Positions 16,901 to 25,984 of a stretch of 51,564 nt of DNA are shown here, in pieces; the stretch's first letter is position 1; every line of letters starts with the position of its first letter. The translations under genes and the position numbers were made by a program. The stretch comes from Reyranella massiliensis 521 (GTDB taxonomy: Bacteria; Pseudomonadota; Alphaproteobacteria; Reyranellales; Reyranellaceae): positions 1 through 51,564 of the forward strand of contig CAMAYC010000022.1 of NCBI GenBank assembly GCA_945862125.1, written 5' to 3'. The notes under the pieces were generated by a model. The model did not search any database and was not told the DNA's origin. It worked only from the letters and a program-made list of their open reading frames with translations.

Positions 16901-18643
16901 TCAATAGATCGACGGTTCGGCCACCGGGGCGCCGAACGAGGTTTCTAGGAAATCGAAGTCGCAGCCTTCGTTGGCCTGCTTGATGTGCCGGGTGAACATC
17001 CAGCCGTAGCCGCGCTCGTAGCGCGGCTCGGGCTTCTTCCAGGCGGCCTTGCGCTTGGCCAGCTCCGCGTCCGAGACGTTCATGTCGATGGTGCGCTTGT
17101 CGACGTCGAGCGAGATCATGTCACCGGTCTTCACCAGCGCCAGCGGCCCGCCGATGTAGGACTCCGGCGAGACATGCAGGATGCAGGCGCCGTAGCTGGT
17201 GCCGCTCATGCGGCTGTCGGAGAGGCGCACCATGTCGCGCACGCCCTGCTTCACCAGCTTCTTCGGAATCGGCAGCATGCCCCACTCCGGCATGCCGGGC
17301 CCGCCCTGGGGGCCGGCATTGCGCAGGATCAGCACGGTGTCTTCCGTGACGTCGAGATCGTCGCGGTCGATCGCTTCCTTCATCGACGGATAGTCGTCGA
17401 ACACCAGCGCCGGACCGGTGTGCTTCAGGAACTTCGGCGCGCAGGCCGACGGCTTGATGACGCAGCCGTCGGGCGCGAGGTTGCCCTTGAGCACCGCGAG
17501 CGCACCCTCCTTGTAGATTGCATTCGCAGGCGTGCGGATGACGTCGTCGTTATAGATCTCGGCGCCCTTGATGTTCTCGCCCAGGGTCTTGCCGGTGACG
17601 GTCATCGCCTTGAGATGAAGCTGGCCGCGGATCTGCTCCATCAGGCCGGGCAGGCCGCCGGCATAGAAGAAATCCTCCATCAGGTACTTGTCGCCGCTCG
17701 GCCGGATGTTGGCGATCACCGGCACCGTGCGGCTGGCGCGCTCGAAATCGTCGAGGCCGATGTCTTGGCCCGCCCGCCGCGCGATCGCGATCAGATGAAT
17801 GATGGCGTTGGTCGAGCAGCCGACCGCCATGGCCACGGTGATCGCGTTCAGGAACGCATCCCTGCTCATGATCTTCTTCGGCGTGAGATCCTCCCACACC
17901 ATCTCGACGATGCGGCGGCCGGTCTCGGCGCTCATGCGGATGTGGTTGGCATCGGCGGCTGGAATCGACGAGGCCCCGGGCAGGGTCATGCCCAGCGTCT
18001 CGGCCATGGCCATCATGGTGGCGGCGGTGCCCATGGTCATGCAGGTGCCGTAGCTTCGCGCGATGCCGGCCTCGACATCGACCCAGTCCGAGTCGGAAAT
18101 CTTGCCGGCGCGGCGCTCGTCCCAGTATTTCCAGGCGTCGGAGCCCGAACCCAGCACCTTGCCCTTCCAGTTGCCGCGCAGCATCGGCCCGGCCGGCAGG
18201 TAGATCGTGGGCAGGCCCATGCTGATGGCGCCCAGCAGCAGGGCCGGCGTGGTCTTGTCGCAGCCGCCCATCAGCACGACGCCATCCACAGGATGTCCGC
18301 GCAACAGTTCCTCGGCGTCCATGGCGAGCAGGTTGCGGTAGAGCATCGTCGTGGGCTTCAGAAAGCTTTCCGACAGCGACAACGCCGGCAGTTCCATCGG
18401 GAAGCCGCCGGCCTGCAGGATGCCGCGCTTCACGTCGTCGACGCGGGTCTTGAAGTGCATGTGACAGGGCTGGGCATCCGACCAGGTGTTGAGGATGGCG
18501 ATGACCGGCCTGCCGGCCCACTCCTCCGGTGCGTAGCCCATCTGCATGGCGCGCGAGCGGTGGCCGAAGGCGCGCAGGTCATCGGGCGCAAACCAGCGCG
18601 CGCTACGCAGATCAGCAGGTTTTTTACTGTTGGTGCCGGTCAT
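16901..18643 (-). CDS. IlvD/Edd-family dehydratase, probably a sugar-acid (L-arabinonate type) dehydratase
   Basis: 580 aa Fe-S/Mg enzyme removing water from a 2,3-dihydroxy acid. Cluster cysteines are at 60 (SDAQPCHMH), 128 (MGGCDKTTPA, with Lys130 as the likely carbamylated Mg ligand) and 201 (YGTCMTMG). Length and cysteine positions fit the [2Fe-2S] pentonate dehydratases better than the valine/isoleucine enzyme; GHRSRAMQMGY near residue 27 is also typical of that branch. ATG 18643 has GGAGGG 7 nt upstream. Operon: 65-aa protein, this gene, RraA-like, CMD-like. The actual sugar acid is not readable from the sequence. Confidence 0.9.
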   Translation of the reverse strand: MTGTNSKKPADLRSARWFAPDDLRAFGHRSRAMQMGYAPEEWAGRPVIAILNTWSDAQPCHMHFKTRVDDVKRGILQAGGFPMELPALSLSESFLKPTTMLYRNLLAMDAEELLRGHPVDGVVLMGGCDKTTPALLLGAISMGLPTIYLPAGPMLRGNWKGKVLGSGSDAWKYWDERRAGKISDSDWVDVEAGIARSYGTCMTMGTAATMMAMAETLGMTLPGASSIPAADANHIRMSAETGRRIVEMVWEDLTPKKIMSRDAFLNAITVAMAVGCSTNAIIHLIAIARRAGQDIGLDDFERASRTVPVIANIRPSGDKYLMEDFFYAGGLPGLMEQIRGQLHLKAMTVTGKTLGENIKGAEIYNDDVIRTPANAIYKEGALAVLKGNLAPDGCVIKPSACAPKFLKHTGPALVFDDYPSMKEAIDRDDLDVTEDTVLILRNAGPQGGPGMPEWGMLPIPKKLVKQGVRDMVRLSDSRMSGTSYGACILHVSPESYIGGPLALVKTGDMISLDVDKRTIDMNVSDAELAKRKAAWKKPEPRYERGYGWMFTRHIKQANEGCDFDFLETSFGAPVAEPSIY

Positions 18644-18693
18644 TGGTATTCCCTCCGTCTCCGAGGGAATACGCTGGCGCATCCGAGGTCAAG

Positions 18694-18891
18694 CTAGCCG
18701 CACGGCCTCTCGATCACCGGTGCCGACTGCAGCCGCGCTGCAGCCAGCCTGGCGTGGCCGGGGGTCGTGAACTGCACGCCGTCCAGCTCGAAGAACGGGC
18801 GGGCGACCGCATGGAAGCGGAAGGCATTGCCTTCCTTGAGGACGATGCCTGCAGGCTCGCCCCAGACCTCGACAACGAAGGGTTCGGACAT
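18694..18891 (-). CDS. Small uncharacterised protein
   Basis: 65 aa, beginning MSEPFVVEVWGEPAGIVLKE and ending in a basic/Cys-containing tail. Alternating hydrophobic strands and a terminal helix suggest a small alpha/beta fold, but I do not recognise a family. Supported by a GGGAGA Shine-Dalgarno 6 nt before ATG 18891, by its position 50 bp upstream of the dehydratase start on the same strand, and by a coding-like residue pattern. Probably the first gene of the sugar-acid operon. Confidence 0.7.
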   Translation of the reverse strand: MSEPFVVEVWGEPAGIVLKEGNAFRFHAVARPFFELDGVQFTTPGHARLAAARLQSAPVIERPCG

Positions 18892-19096
18892 GGTGTTCTC
18901 CCTGGTCTCGCCTGAGATGGTTCCACTCCAGCAATCCGGCAATGGTCGTGATTGTCGAATCGCCCTCGGGGCGCAGCAGAGACTCCGCATACGGCATCAA
19001 TATGGCGGAAGATTCTTTCAATCCTGCTATTGAGGACTCCGTCGTGGAGCAATGTGACGGTATCGTTTCGACAGTCGCTCGAGGTTCGCTCGCATC

Positions 19097-20011
19097 ATGA
19101 CCCTGACGCGCTCTACATTTCTCGGAATCGCCGGCGCTGCCGTGCTTACCGCGGGGCGGAGCGTTGCGCAGACAGTTCCGGGAGCACGCATGCATCAACG
19201 CAAGATTCCGTCGAACGGCGAAATGCTGCCCGTTGTCGGCTGCGGCACCTGGCGGACCTTCGATGTCGGCGCCAAGCCGGAAGATCGCGCGCCGCTGGCC
19301 GAGGTGCTGCGCATCCTGTTCGAGGCCGGCGGCTCGGTGATCGACACCTCGCCGATGTACGGCTCGGCCGAGGCTGTGGTCGGCGACCTGCTGGCCGCGT
19401 CCAAGACTCGCGACAAGGCATTCATCGCCACCAAGGTCTGGACGTCGGGCCACGACAGCGGCGTCGCCCAGATGCGCCAGTCGATGCGGCTGCTCAAGAC
19501 CGACCGCATCGACCTGATGCAGATCCACAATCTTCTCGACTGGCGGGCTCACCTGCCGACGCTCCGCGCCTGGAAGGCCGAGGGCCGCATCCGATTGATG
19601 GGTGTCACGCACTACACGCAAAGCGCCCACGCCGAGCTCGAGGCGGTGATGCGGGCGGAGAAGTGGGACTTCGTGCAGCTGAACTATGCGCTCGACGACC
19701 GCGCGGTCGAACGCCGCCTGCTGCCGCTCGCCGCGGAGCGCGGCATAGCGGTCATCGTGAACCAGCCGTTCGGCGGTGGTGGGCTGTTGCGCAAGCTGCT
19801 GAGCCGCAAGCTGCCCGACTGGGCGGGCGAGATCGGGGCCACGAGCTGGGCCCAGATCCTGCTCAAGTTCGTCCTGGCGAACCCCGCCGTCACCTGTGTC
19901 ATTCCCGGCACCGGCAAGCCCGAGCACATGAAGGACAATGTGCAGGCGGGCTTCGGCATCTACCCCGATGCGGCTCTGCTGAAAAAGATGGTGGCCGAAA
20001 TCGCGGTCTAG
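19097..20011 (+). CDS. Aldo/keto reductase with N-terminal signal-like sequence
   Basis: 304 aa (beta/alpha)8 NADPH-dependent carbonyl reductase. The catalytic tetrad is present: Asp83 and Tyr88 in VIDTSPMYGSA, Lys113 in IATKVWT, and His144 in MQIHNL. The cofactor-site end GVIPG-type appears as CVIPGTGKPEHM. The first ~25 residues (TRSTFLGIAGAAVLTAGRSVAQ) look like an export signal with a Tat-like but single-Arg motif and an Ala-x-x cleavage zone, unusual for this cytosolic family. An internal ATG at codon 32 could give a leaderless form. Divergent from the sugar-acid operon; 6 bp tail-to-tail gap to dinB. Confidence 0.88.
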   Translation: MTLTRSTFLGIAGAAVLTAGRSVAQTVPGARMHQRKIPSNGEMLPVVGCGTWRTFDVGAKPEDRAPLAEVLRILFEAGGSVIDTSPMYGSAEAVVGDLLAASKTRDKAFIATKVWTSGHDSGVAQMRQSMRLLKTDRIDLMQIHNLLDWRAHLPTLRAWKAEGRIRLMGVTHYTQSAHAELEAVMRAEKWDFVQLNYALDDRAVERRLLPLAAERGIAVIVNQPFGGGGLLRKLLSRKLPDWAGEIGATSWAQILLKFVLANPAVTCVIPGTGKPEHMKDNVQAGFGIYPDAALLKKMVAEIAV

Positions 20012-20017
20012 GTGTCG

Positions 20018-21100
20018 TCAGACCAGCCCCAGCGTGAGCTGGGGCGGCGCCGCGGCCTCATCCGGCCGATAGAGATTGTGCAGCGAGACGCCCAGCAGCC
20101 GCACTTTCTTCTCCAGGGGAAAGATGGACCGCACCAGCTCGACACTGACGCGTTCCAGCATCGCCTTGTCGGCGGGCGCCTCGAGCAGCGTGCGGCTGCG
20201 GGTCACGATCTGGAAGTCGGCATATTTGATCTTCACCGTCACCGTCCGCCCGGCGATGCCGTTCTTCTCGCAATAGCTCCAGACGTCTTCCAGAACAGAG
20301 GCGATGCCGGCCTCCACTTCAGCCGGCCGGCCGAGGTCCTGCATAAATGTCGTCTCCGAACCGACCGACTTGCGCGGCCGGTTGGGCACGACCTGCCGCC
20401 CGTCCTGGCCACGGGCGATGGCATGGTAATAAGGTCCCGATTTGCCGAAATACGCCTGCAGAAATTCGAGAGTCTGCGCCTTCAGATCGGCCCCGGTGTT
20501 GATGCCGAGCCGCTTCATCTTGGCTTCGGTCGCCGGCCCAACGCCGTGGAACCTGCCGACCGGCAGGCTTTCGACGAAGGCCGGGCCCTTCTCGGGCGGA
20601 ATCACATATTGCCCATTGGGCTTGCGCTGATCCGAGGCCAGCTTGGCCAGGAACTTGTTGTAGGAGACGCCGGCCGAGGCGGTGAGGCCGGTCTGTTCGA
20701 GGATCCTGGCGCGGATCTCGCGCGCGATCTCCGAGGCCAAGGGCATGTCCTTGAGGTTGGTCGTGACGTCGAGATAGGCCTCGTCGAGCGACAGCGGTTC
20801 GACCAGCGGCGTGTAGTCGAGGAAGATGGCGCGGATCTGGCGCGACACCTCCTTGTAGACATCGAAGCGCGGCTTCACGAACACCAGCTCGGCACACAGC
20901 CGCTTGGCCGTGGCCGAGGGCATGGCCGAGCGCACGCCGAAGGTGCGGGCCTCGTAGCTGGCCGCCATCACCACGCCGCGCTCCCGCCCGCCCACCGCCA
21001 CGGGACGGCCGCGCAATGCAGGATCGTCGCGCTGCTCGACGGACGCATAGAACGCATCCATGTCGACATGGATGATCTTGCGGATCGCTGGTTCCGCCAT
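20018..21100 (-). CDS. dinB: DNA polymerase IV
   Basis: Y-family translesion polymerase, 360 aa, complete. IIHVDMDAFYASVEQR (9-24) carries the first catalytic Asp and the steric-gate Phe/Tyr, SLDEAYLDVT (about 103-112) the second catalytic acidic pair, and AGVSYNKFLAKLASDQRKPN (about 143-162) the finger/palm motif; the little-finger domain follows. The C-terminal QLTLGL is a beta-clamp binding peptide. Its coding DNA contains a GCCCCAGC/GCTGGGGC stem-loop at 20026-20045, which may also act at the transcript end. No SOS box was identified upstream by eye. Confidence 0.95.
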   Translation of the reverse strand: MAEPAIRKIIHVDMDAFYASVEQRDDPALRGRPVAVGGRERGVVMAASYEARTFGVRSAMPSATAKRLCAELVFVKPRFDVYKEVSRQIRAIFLDYTPLVEPLSLDEAYLDVTTNLKDMPLASEIAREIRARILEQTGLTASAGVSYNKFLAKLASDQRKPNGQYVIPPEKGPAFVESLPVGRFHGVGPATEAKMKRLGINTGADLKAQTLEFLQAYFGKSGPYYHAIARGQDGRQVVPNRPRKSVGSETTFMQDLGRPAEVEAGIASVLEDVWSYCEKNGIAGRTVTVKIKYADFQIVTRSRTLLEAPADKAMLERVSVELVRSIFPLEKKVRLLGVSLHNLYRPDEAAAPPQLTLGLV

Positions 21101-21137
21101 GGGCCGATCCTAGATCGCCGTCAGCCGTTGCAGAAGC

Positions 21138-22712
21138 CTACCAGAGCTTCCACCACGCCTTGGGGACGGGGGTGTTCTGGGCAGCTGGCGTCGCCGACGT
21201 GCTCTGCGGCGTAGCAGGCTTGGGAACAGGAGATTGGGGTGTCTGATCGAGACCGCCGATCGGTGTCGGCGGCGGCAGGTCGCTGGCGCGCCAGCCACCG
21301 CCTATCGCCTTCACCAGGTTGGCGCTGGCAATCAGACGATTGAGCCGGATGTTGAGCAAGGTTTGCTCGGCCGACAGCGCCGACGTTTGGGTTTGCACGA
21401 CGGTCGTGTAGGGAATGGTGCCGATCCGGTATTGGTTGAGCGACAGCCGCTCGGCTTCGCGCGCCGCGGCGACGGCGGCGCGCTGGACCTGCTCCTGCTG
21501 GACCAGGAGGCGCTGCTGGACGAGCGCGTCCTCGACCTGCTGGAAAGCGGTCAGCACGGTCTGGCGGTAGGTCGCCACGGTGTTGTCGTAGCCTGCGCGC
21601 GCGCCTTCGACCTGGGCCGCGCGTGCCCCGCCGTCGACCAGCGTGGCGGCGAACTGCGGGCCGAGCGACCACACCGATGAGCCCAGCTGAAACAAAGTGC
21701 CGAATCCGCCGCTCAGGAAGGTGATGGCGCCTCCCAGCGAGATGCTTGGATAGTAGGCCGCCTGCGCCACGCCGATCCGGGCGTTGGCGGAGGCCATCTG
21801 GCGCTCGGCCGAGGCGATGTCGGGCCGCCGTTCCAGCAGCTCCGACGGGATGCCGGCGTCGACCGTCGGCACGTTCTGCGGCGGGACTCCCGGGTCCAGG
21901 TGGAACTCGGAGGGCGCCTTGCCGATCAGCACGGCGATCGCATGCTCGAATATGGCGCGGTTGATGCCTTCGGCCACCAGAAGCGACCGTGCCTGCTGGT
22001 AGAGCGTCTGCGCCTGTGTCAGGTCGACCCGCGAGGCGATGCCCGCATCGACCTGGTTCTGCACGATCTGCAGCGACCGTGCGTAGGCCGTTACGGTCTC
22101 CTGGTACAGCCTGGTCCGCTGGTCGGAGACGCGCAGCGAGAAATAATTGATGGCGACATCGGCCTGGGCCGAGAGTCGTGCCGCCGCAAGATCGCCGGCG
22201 CTGGCCTGGGCCGCCGCCGAATCGGCCTCGATCGTGCGGCGGATGCTGCCCCAGACGTCGATCTCCCAGGAGAGCGCGCCGCCGACCGAATACTGGCTCG
22301 CACTGCTGGTGACATTGCCGCTCTGGTTCGTGGTCGTGATGATCGCGCCGCCGCCACGCAGCGTGCCGGTTCCGGTCTGCTGCGTGCTGCCGGTGGCGGT
22401 GATCGACGGGTAGAGGCCCGACTGATCCTGGCGCACGAGCGCGCGCGCCTGGCGGTAGGCCGCCTCGGAGGCCTTCAGAGTCTGGTTGGAGATGTCGACC
22501 TGGGCAGCGAGTCGATCAAGCGTCGGATCGCCATAGATCTGCCACCAGGGTCCGCGATCGACCGTATCGCGAGGCACGGCCAGCCGGAAATCGACTCCGC
22601 CTTCCTTGAATTCGGCCGTCGGCGGGCTGGCGGGCGGCGGGCGCTGGTAGTCAGGCCCGACCAGGCAACCGGCCAGGGACAGAAGACAAAGGAGACCCGC
22701 CATCCGCCTCAT
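21138..22712 (-). CDS. RND efflux outer-membrane lipoprotein, NodT/OprM family
   Basis: 524 aa TolC-like channel. Lipoprotein signal with lipobox LAGC (Cys16), then GPDYQRPPP, the usual NodT start. Two OEP repeats are seen: about 60-255 (TLKASEAAYRQARALVRQDQ and SGLYPSI) and about 265-470 (LLERRPDIASAERQMASANA and VAQAAYYPSISL). The C-terminus is a low-complexity Pro/Thr tail ending KAWWKLW. It completes the tripartite pump: ATG overlaps the TGA of the upstream permease (ATGA), so its synthesis is coupled to the pump. Confidence 0.93.
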   Translation of the reverse strand: MRRMAGLLCLLSLAGCLVGPDYQRPPPASPPTAEFKEGGVDFRLAVPRDTVDRGPWWQIYGDPTLDRLAAQVDISNQTLKASEAAYRQARALVRQDQSGLYPSITATGSTQQTGTGTLRGGGAIITTTNQSGNVTSSASQYSVGGALSWEIDVWGSIRRTIEADSAAAQASAGDLAAARLSAQADVAINYFSLRVSDQRTRLYQETVTAYARSLQIVQNQVDAGIASRVDLTQAQTLYQQARSLLVAEGINRAIFEHAIAVLIGKAPSEFHLDPGVPPQNVPTVDAGIPSELLERRPDIASAERQMASANARIGVAQAAYYPSISLGGAITFLSGGFGTLFQLGSSVWSLGPQFAATLVDGGARAAQVEGARAGYDNTVATYRQTVLTAFQQVEDALVQQRLLVQQEQVQRAAVAAAREAERLSLNQYRIGTIPYTTVVQTQTSALSAEQTLLNIRLNRLIASANLVKAIGGGWRASDLPPPTPIGGLDQTPQSPVPKPATPQSTSATPAAQNTPVPKAWWKLW

Positions 22713-25700
22713 GCCGGGACTCCGGCGCCGCCACCCATGGCGCGGGCAATGCGGCTCGGACGGTCGCGGTCACGACGTCGGAAGCGGTCGAGGTAAAGGT
22801 AGATCACAGGTGTCGTATAGAGGGTGAGGATCTGGCTGACGATCAGGCCGCCGATGATCGAGATGCCGAGGGGCCGGCGCAACTCGGCGCCTTCGCCGTA
22901 TCCCAGCGCCAGCGGCAGGGCGCCCAGGATGGCCGCCATGGTCGTCATCAGGATGGGCCGGAACCGCAGCAGGCAGGCCTCGTAGATCGCGATGCGCGGA
23001 TCGAGCCCCTCATTGCGCTCGCGCTCCAGCGCCACGTCGATCATCATGATGGCGTTCTTCTTCACGATGCCGATCAGCAACAGCACCCCGATCATGGCGA
23101 TGATGCTGAACTCCACCTCTGCGAACTTGAGCGCCAGCAGCGCCCCGATGCCGGCCGACGGCAGGGTCGACAGGATGGTGATCGGGTGGATGTAACTCTC
23201 ATAGAGGATTCCGAGCACGATGTAGACGGCAACGAGTGCCGCCAGCACGAGCAGGAGCTGGTTGGTCGTCGATTGCTGGAACGCCCGTGCCGTGCCCTGG
23301 AACGAGCCGTGAATGCTGGCCGGCATGCCGATTTCCGCCATCACGCCGTTCACAAAGCCGATGGCATCGCTCAGCGTCTTGCCGGGCACCAGGTTGAACG
23401 AGATCGTGCTGGCCACGAACAGGCCCTGGTGATTGACGGCGATCGGCGTGGTGCCGAATTCGTAGCGGGTGACGGAGGAGAGCGGCACCATCGTCTCGGG
23501 CGTGGTGCTGACGGCCGCCCCGGTCGACGCCGAGCCGCGGCCGCTGACGGCAATCTGGTTGGTGCGCTGGTTGCGAACCGCCTGGGCCGGGTCGACGACG
23601 CCGGCTTTCGCCGGCGCCGCCGAGACAATGGCGCCGGTGGCCTGGGCGCCGCTGATCGCCCCGCCCGACGTGCTGACGTAGATGTCCTTCAAGCCCTCCG
23701 GACTTGCCCAGTACTCGGGCGAGACCTCCATCACGACATGATACTGGTTGAGCGTATTGTAGATGGTCGAGACCTGGCGCTGGCCGAAGGCGTCGTAGAG
23801 CGTGGCAGAGATGCTGCGGGTCGACACGCCGAGCCTGGCCGCAGCATCGCGGTCGATGGTGAGATTGACCTGCAGGCCCCGCTGCTGCTGGTCTGAGTCG
23901 ACGTCGGTGACGACCGAGGAGTCCGCCTTCAATGCTTCGACCAGCTTCGGCCCCCAGGTGTAGAGGTCGGGCAATGAATCCGCCTGCAGGGTGAACTGGT
24001 ACTGGGCATTGGCCTGGCGGCCGCCAACCCGGATGTCCTGCACCGCCTGCAGAAAGAGAGTGGCGCCAGCAACCTGCGACAGGCGCGGGCGCAGGCGGGC
24101 GATGACCTGATCGGCCGTTTCCTTGCGCTCGGCGAGCGGCTTCAGGGTGGCGAAAACGAAGCCCGAGTTGGTCTGAAAGCCGCCGGTGAAGCCCGCGACG
24201 CTCTCGATCGCCGGATCTGCACGGATGATCTCCATGAACTGGCGAAACTTCCGGCGCATCGCCTGGAACGAGATGCTCTGGTCCGCACGGATGCCGCCCA
24301 CGATGCGGCCGGTGTCCTGCTGCGGGAAGAAGCCCTTGGGGATGGTCACATAGAGGTGGATGTTGAGCAGTACGGTGGCGAGAAAGACCAGCATCGTCAG
24401 AAGCGGATGGCGCAGCACCAGGCCGAGACTGCGCCCGTAGGCCCACTGCATGGCACCGAAGGCACGCTCGCTTGCGCGGAAAAACGGCCCCTCCTTCCGG
24501 CCATCGTGACGGCGCAGCACGAAGGCACACATCATGGGCGTCGTCGTGAGCGACACGACCATGGAAATGAGGATCGCGATCGACAGCGTGACGGCGAACT
24601 CGCGGAACAGGCGGCCGACGATGCCGCTCATCAGCAGGATCGGGATGAACACCGCGATCAGCGACAGGCTCATGGAGACGACGGTGAAGCCGACCTCCCG
24701 GGCGCCCTGAAGGGCCGCGTCGACCCGCGACATTCCCGCCTCGATATGGCGCGAGATGTTCTCCAGCACGATGATGGCATCATCGACGACGAAGCCCGCG
24801 GCGATGGTCATCGCCATCAGCGACAGGTTGTTGAGACTGTAGCCCAACAGATACATGGCCCCGAAGGTGCCGATCAGCGACACCGGCACCGCGACCGCCG
24901 CCACGAAGCCGGCGCGGGCCGATCGCAGGAAGGCGAAGGTCACCAGCACGACCAGGATCACGCTGATGATCAGTGCCTGCTCGACTTCGCGCAGCGCGGC
25001 GCGGATCGTCGTGGTGCGGTCGCTGACCACCGCGAGGTCGACGTCGTTGGGCATCGCCGCCTGCAGCTCGGGCAGCAGGGCCTTCACCTGGTCAACGGTC
25101 TCGATGATATTGGCATTCGGCTGCAGGTTGATGATGACCAGCACCGAGCGCTTGCCGTTGGCCTGGCCCTCGTTGCGGATGTTCTCCGTCGAATCGATGA
25201 CCTCGGCCACGTCCGACAACCGCACCGGCGAGCCGTTGCGCCAGGCGATGACGAGGGAACGGTACTCCTCGGCCGCCCGCGCCTGGTCATTGGCGTAGAT
25301 CTGGTAGCGCCTCTCGCCGACTTCGAGCGCGCCCTTGGGCGCGTTGGCGTTGGCCGCGGCGATCGCGGCGCGGACGCTTTCGAGTCCGATCCTGTACTGC
25401 GTGAGCGCGCTGGGATTGATCTCGACGCGCACCGCCGGCAGCGAGCTGCCGCCCAGCGACACCTGGCCCACGCCGGCGACCTGCGACAGCTTCTGCTGCA
25501 GGACGTTCGAGGCGGCATCGTAGAGGCGGCCCTGGCCCAGTGTGTTGGAGGTAAGCGCCAGGACCATCACCGGCGCATCGGCCGGATTGACCTTGCGATA
25601 CGTCGGATTGCTGCGCAGATCGGCCGGCATGTCGGCACGCGCTGCATTGATCGCCGCCTGGACGTCCCGTGCCGCGCCGTCGATGCTGCGCGACAGGTCG

Positions 25701-25984
25701 AACTGCAGCGTGATGCGTGAATTTCCGACCGAGCTGGACGAGGTGATCTCGCTGACGCCGGCGATCGCGCCCAGCCGCCTCTCGAGCGGCGTGGTCACGC
25801 TGGTGGCGACCGTCTCGGGCGAGGCGCCGGGCAGCGTGGCCGTGACCTGGATGGTGGGGAACTCCACCTTGGGCAGCGGCGACACAGCAAGGCCGGTGAA
25901 GGCCACCATGCCGGCCAGCGCCAATCCAATCGTCAGCAGGGTCGTTGCGACGGGCCGCGCGATGAAGGGAGCCGAAAGATTCAC
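22709..25984 (-). CDS. mdtC: RND efflux permease, MdtC-like (HAE1)
   Basis: 1091 aa inner-membrane proton antiporter with 12 helices and two large periplasmic loops. It starts at GTG ([20 protein letters not shown]) in a GTGA overlap with the preceding permease stop. The proton-relay Asp pair is in [20 protein letters not shown] (TM4). The duplicated second half has [15 protein letters not shown] and the ending [16 protein letters not shown] ~40-residue insertion rich in Ala/Thr/Gly in the second periplasmic loop (about 790-850, [20 protein letters not shown]) explains the longer-than-usual length. Likely forms a heteromultimer with the MdtB-like partner. Confidence 0.93.
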   Translation of the reverse strand: MNLSAPFIARPVATTLLTIGLALAGMVAFTGLAVSPLPKVEFPTIQVTATLPGASPETVATSVTTPLERRLGAIAGVSEITSSSSVGNSRITLQFDLSRSIDGAARDVQAAINAARADMPADLRSNPTYRKVNPADAPVMVLALTSNTLGQGRLYDAASNVLQQKLSQVAGVGQVSLGGSSLPAVRVEINPSALTQYRIGLESVRAAIAAANANAPKGALEVGERRYQIYANDQARAAEEYRSLVIAWRNGSPVRLSDVAEVIDSTENIRNEGQANGKRSVLVIINLQPNANIIETVDQVKALLPELQAAMPNDVDLAVVSDRTTTIRAALREVEQALIISVILVVLVTFAFLRSARAGFVAAVAVPVSLIGTFGAMYLLGYSLNNLSLMAMTIAAGFVVDDAIIVLENISRHIEAGMSRVDAALQGAREVGFTVVSMSLSLIAVFIPILLMSGIVGRLFREFAVTLSIAILISMVVSLTTTPMMCAFVLRRHDGRKEGPFFRASERAFGAMQWAYGRSLGLVLRHPLLTMLVFLATVLLNIHLYVTIPKGFFPQQDTGRIVGGIRADQSISFQAMRRKFRQFMEIIRADPAIESVAGFTGGFQTNSGFVFATLKPLAERKETADQVIARLRPRLSQVAGATLFLQAVQDIRVGGRQANAQYQFTLQADSLPDLYTWGPKLVEALKADSSVVTDVDSDQQQRGLQVNLTIDRDAAARLGVSTRSISATLYDAFGQRQVSTIYNTLNQYHVVMEVSPEYWASPEGLKDIYVSTSGGAISGAQATGAIVSAAPAKAGVVDPAQAVRNQRTNQIAVSGRGSASTGAAVSTTPETMVPLSSVTRYEFGTTPIAVNHQGLFVASTISFNLVPGKTLSDAIGFVNGVMAEIGMPASIHGSFQGTARAFQQSTTNQLLLVLAALVAVYIVLGILYESYIHPITILSTLPSAGIGALLALKFAEVEFSIIAMIGVLLLIGIVKKNAIMMIDVALERERNEGLDPRIAIYEACLLRFRPILMTTMAAILGALPLALGYGEGAELRRPLGISIIGGLIVSQILTLYTTPVIYLYLDRFRRRDRDRPSRIARAMGGGAGVPA

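Noticed and set aside
20026..20045. GCCCCAGC-GTGA-GCTGGGGC stem-loop as terminator of the aldo/keto reductase gene
   Set aside because: It lies in the dinB coding end and has no T-run on the plus strand. It may still help transcript ending but cannot be called a terminator.
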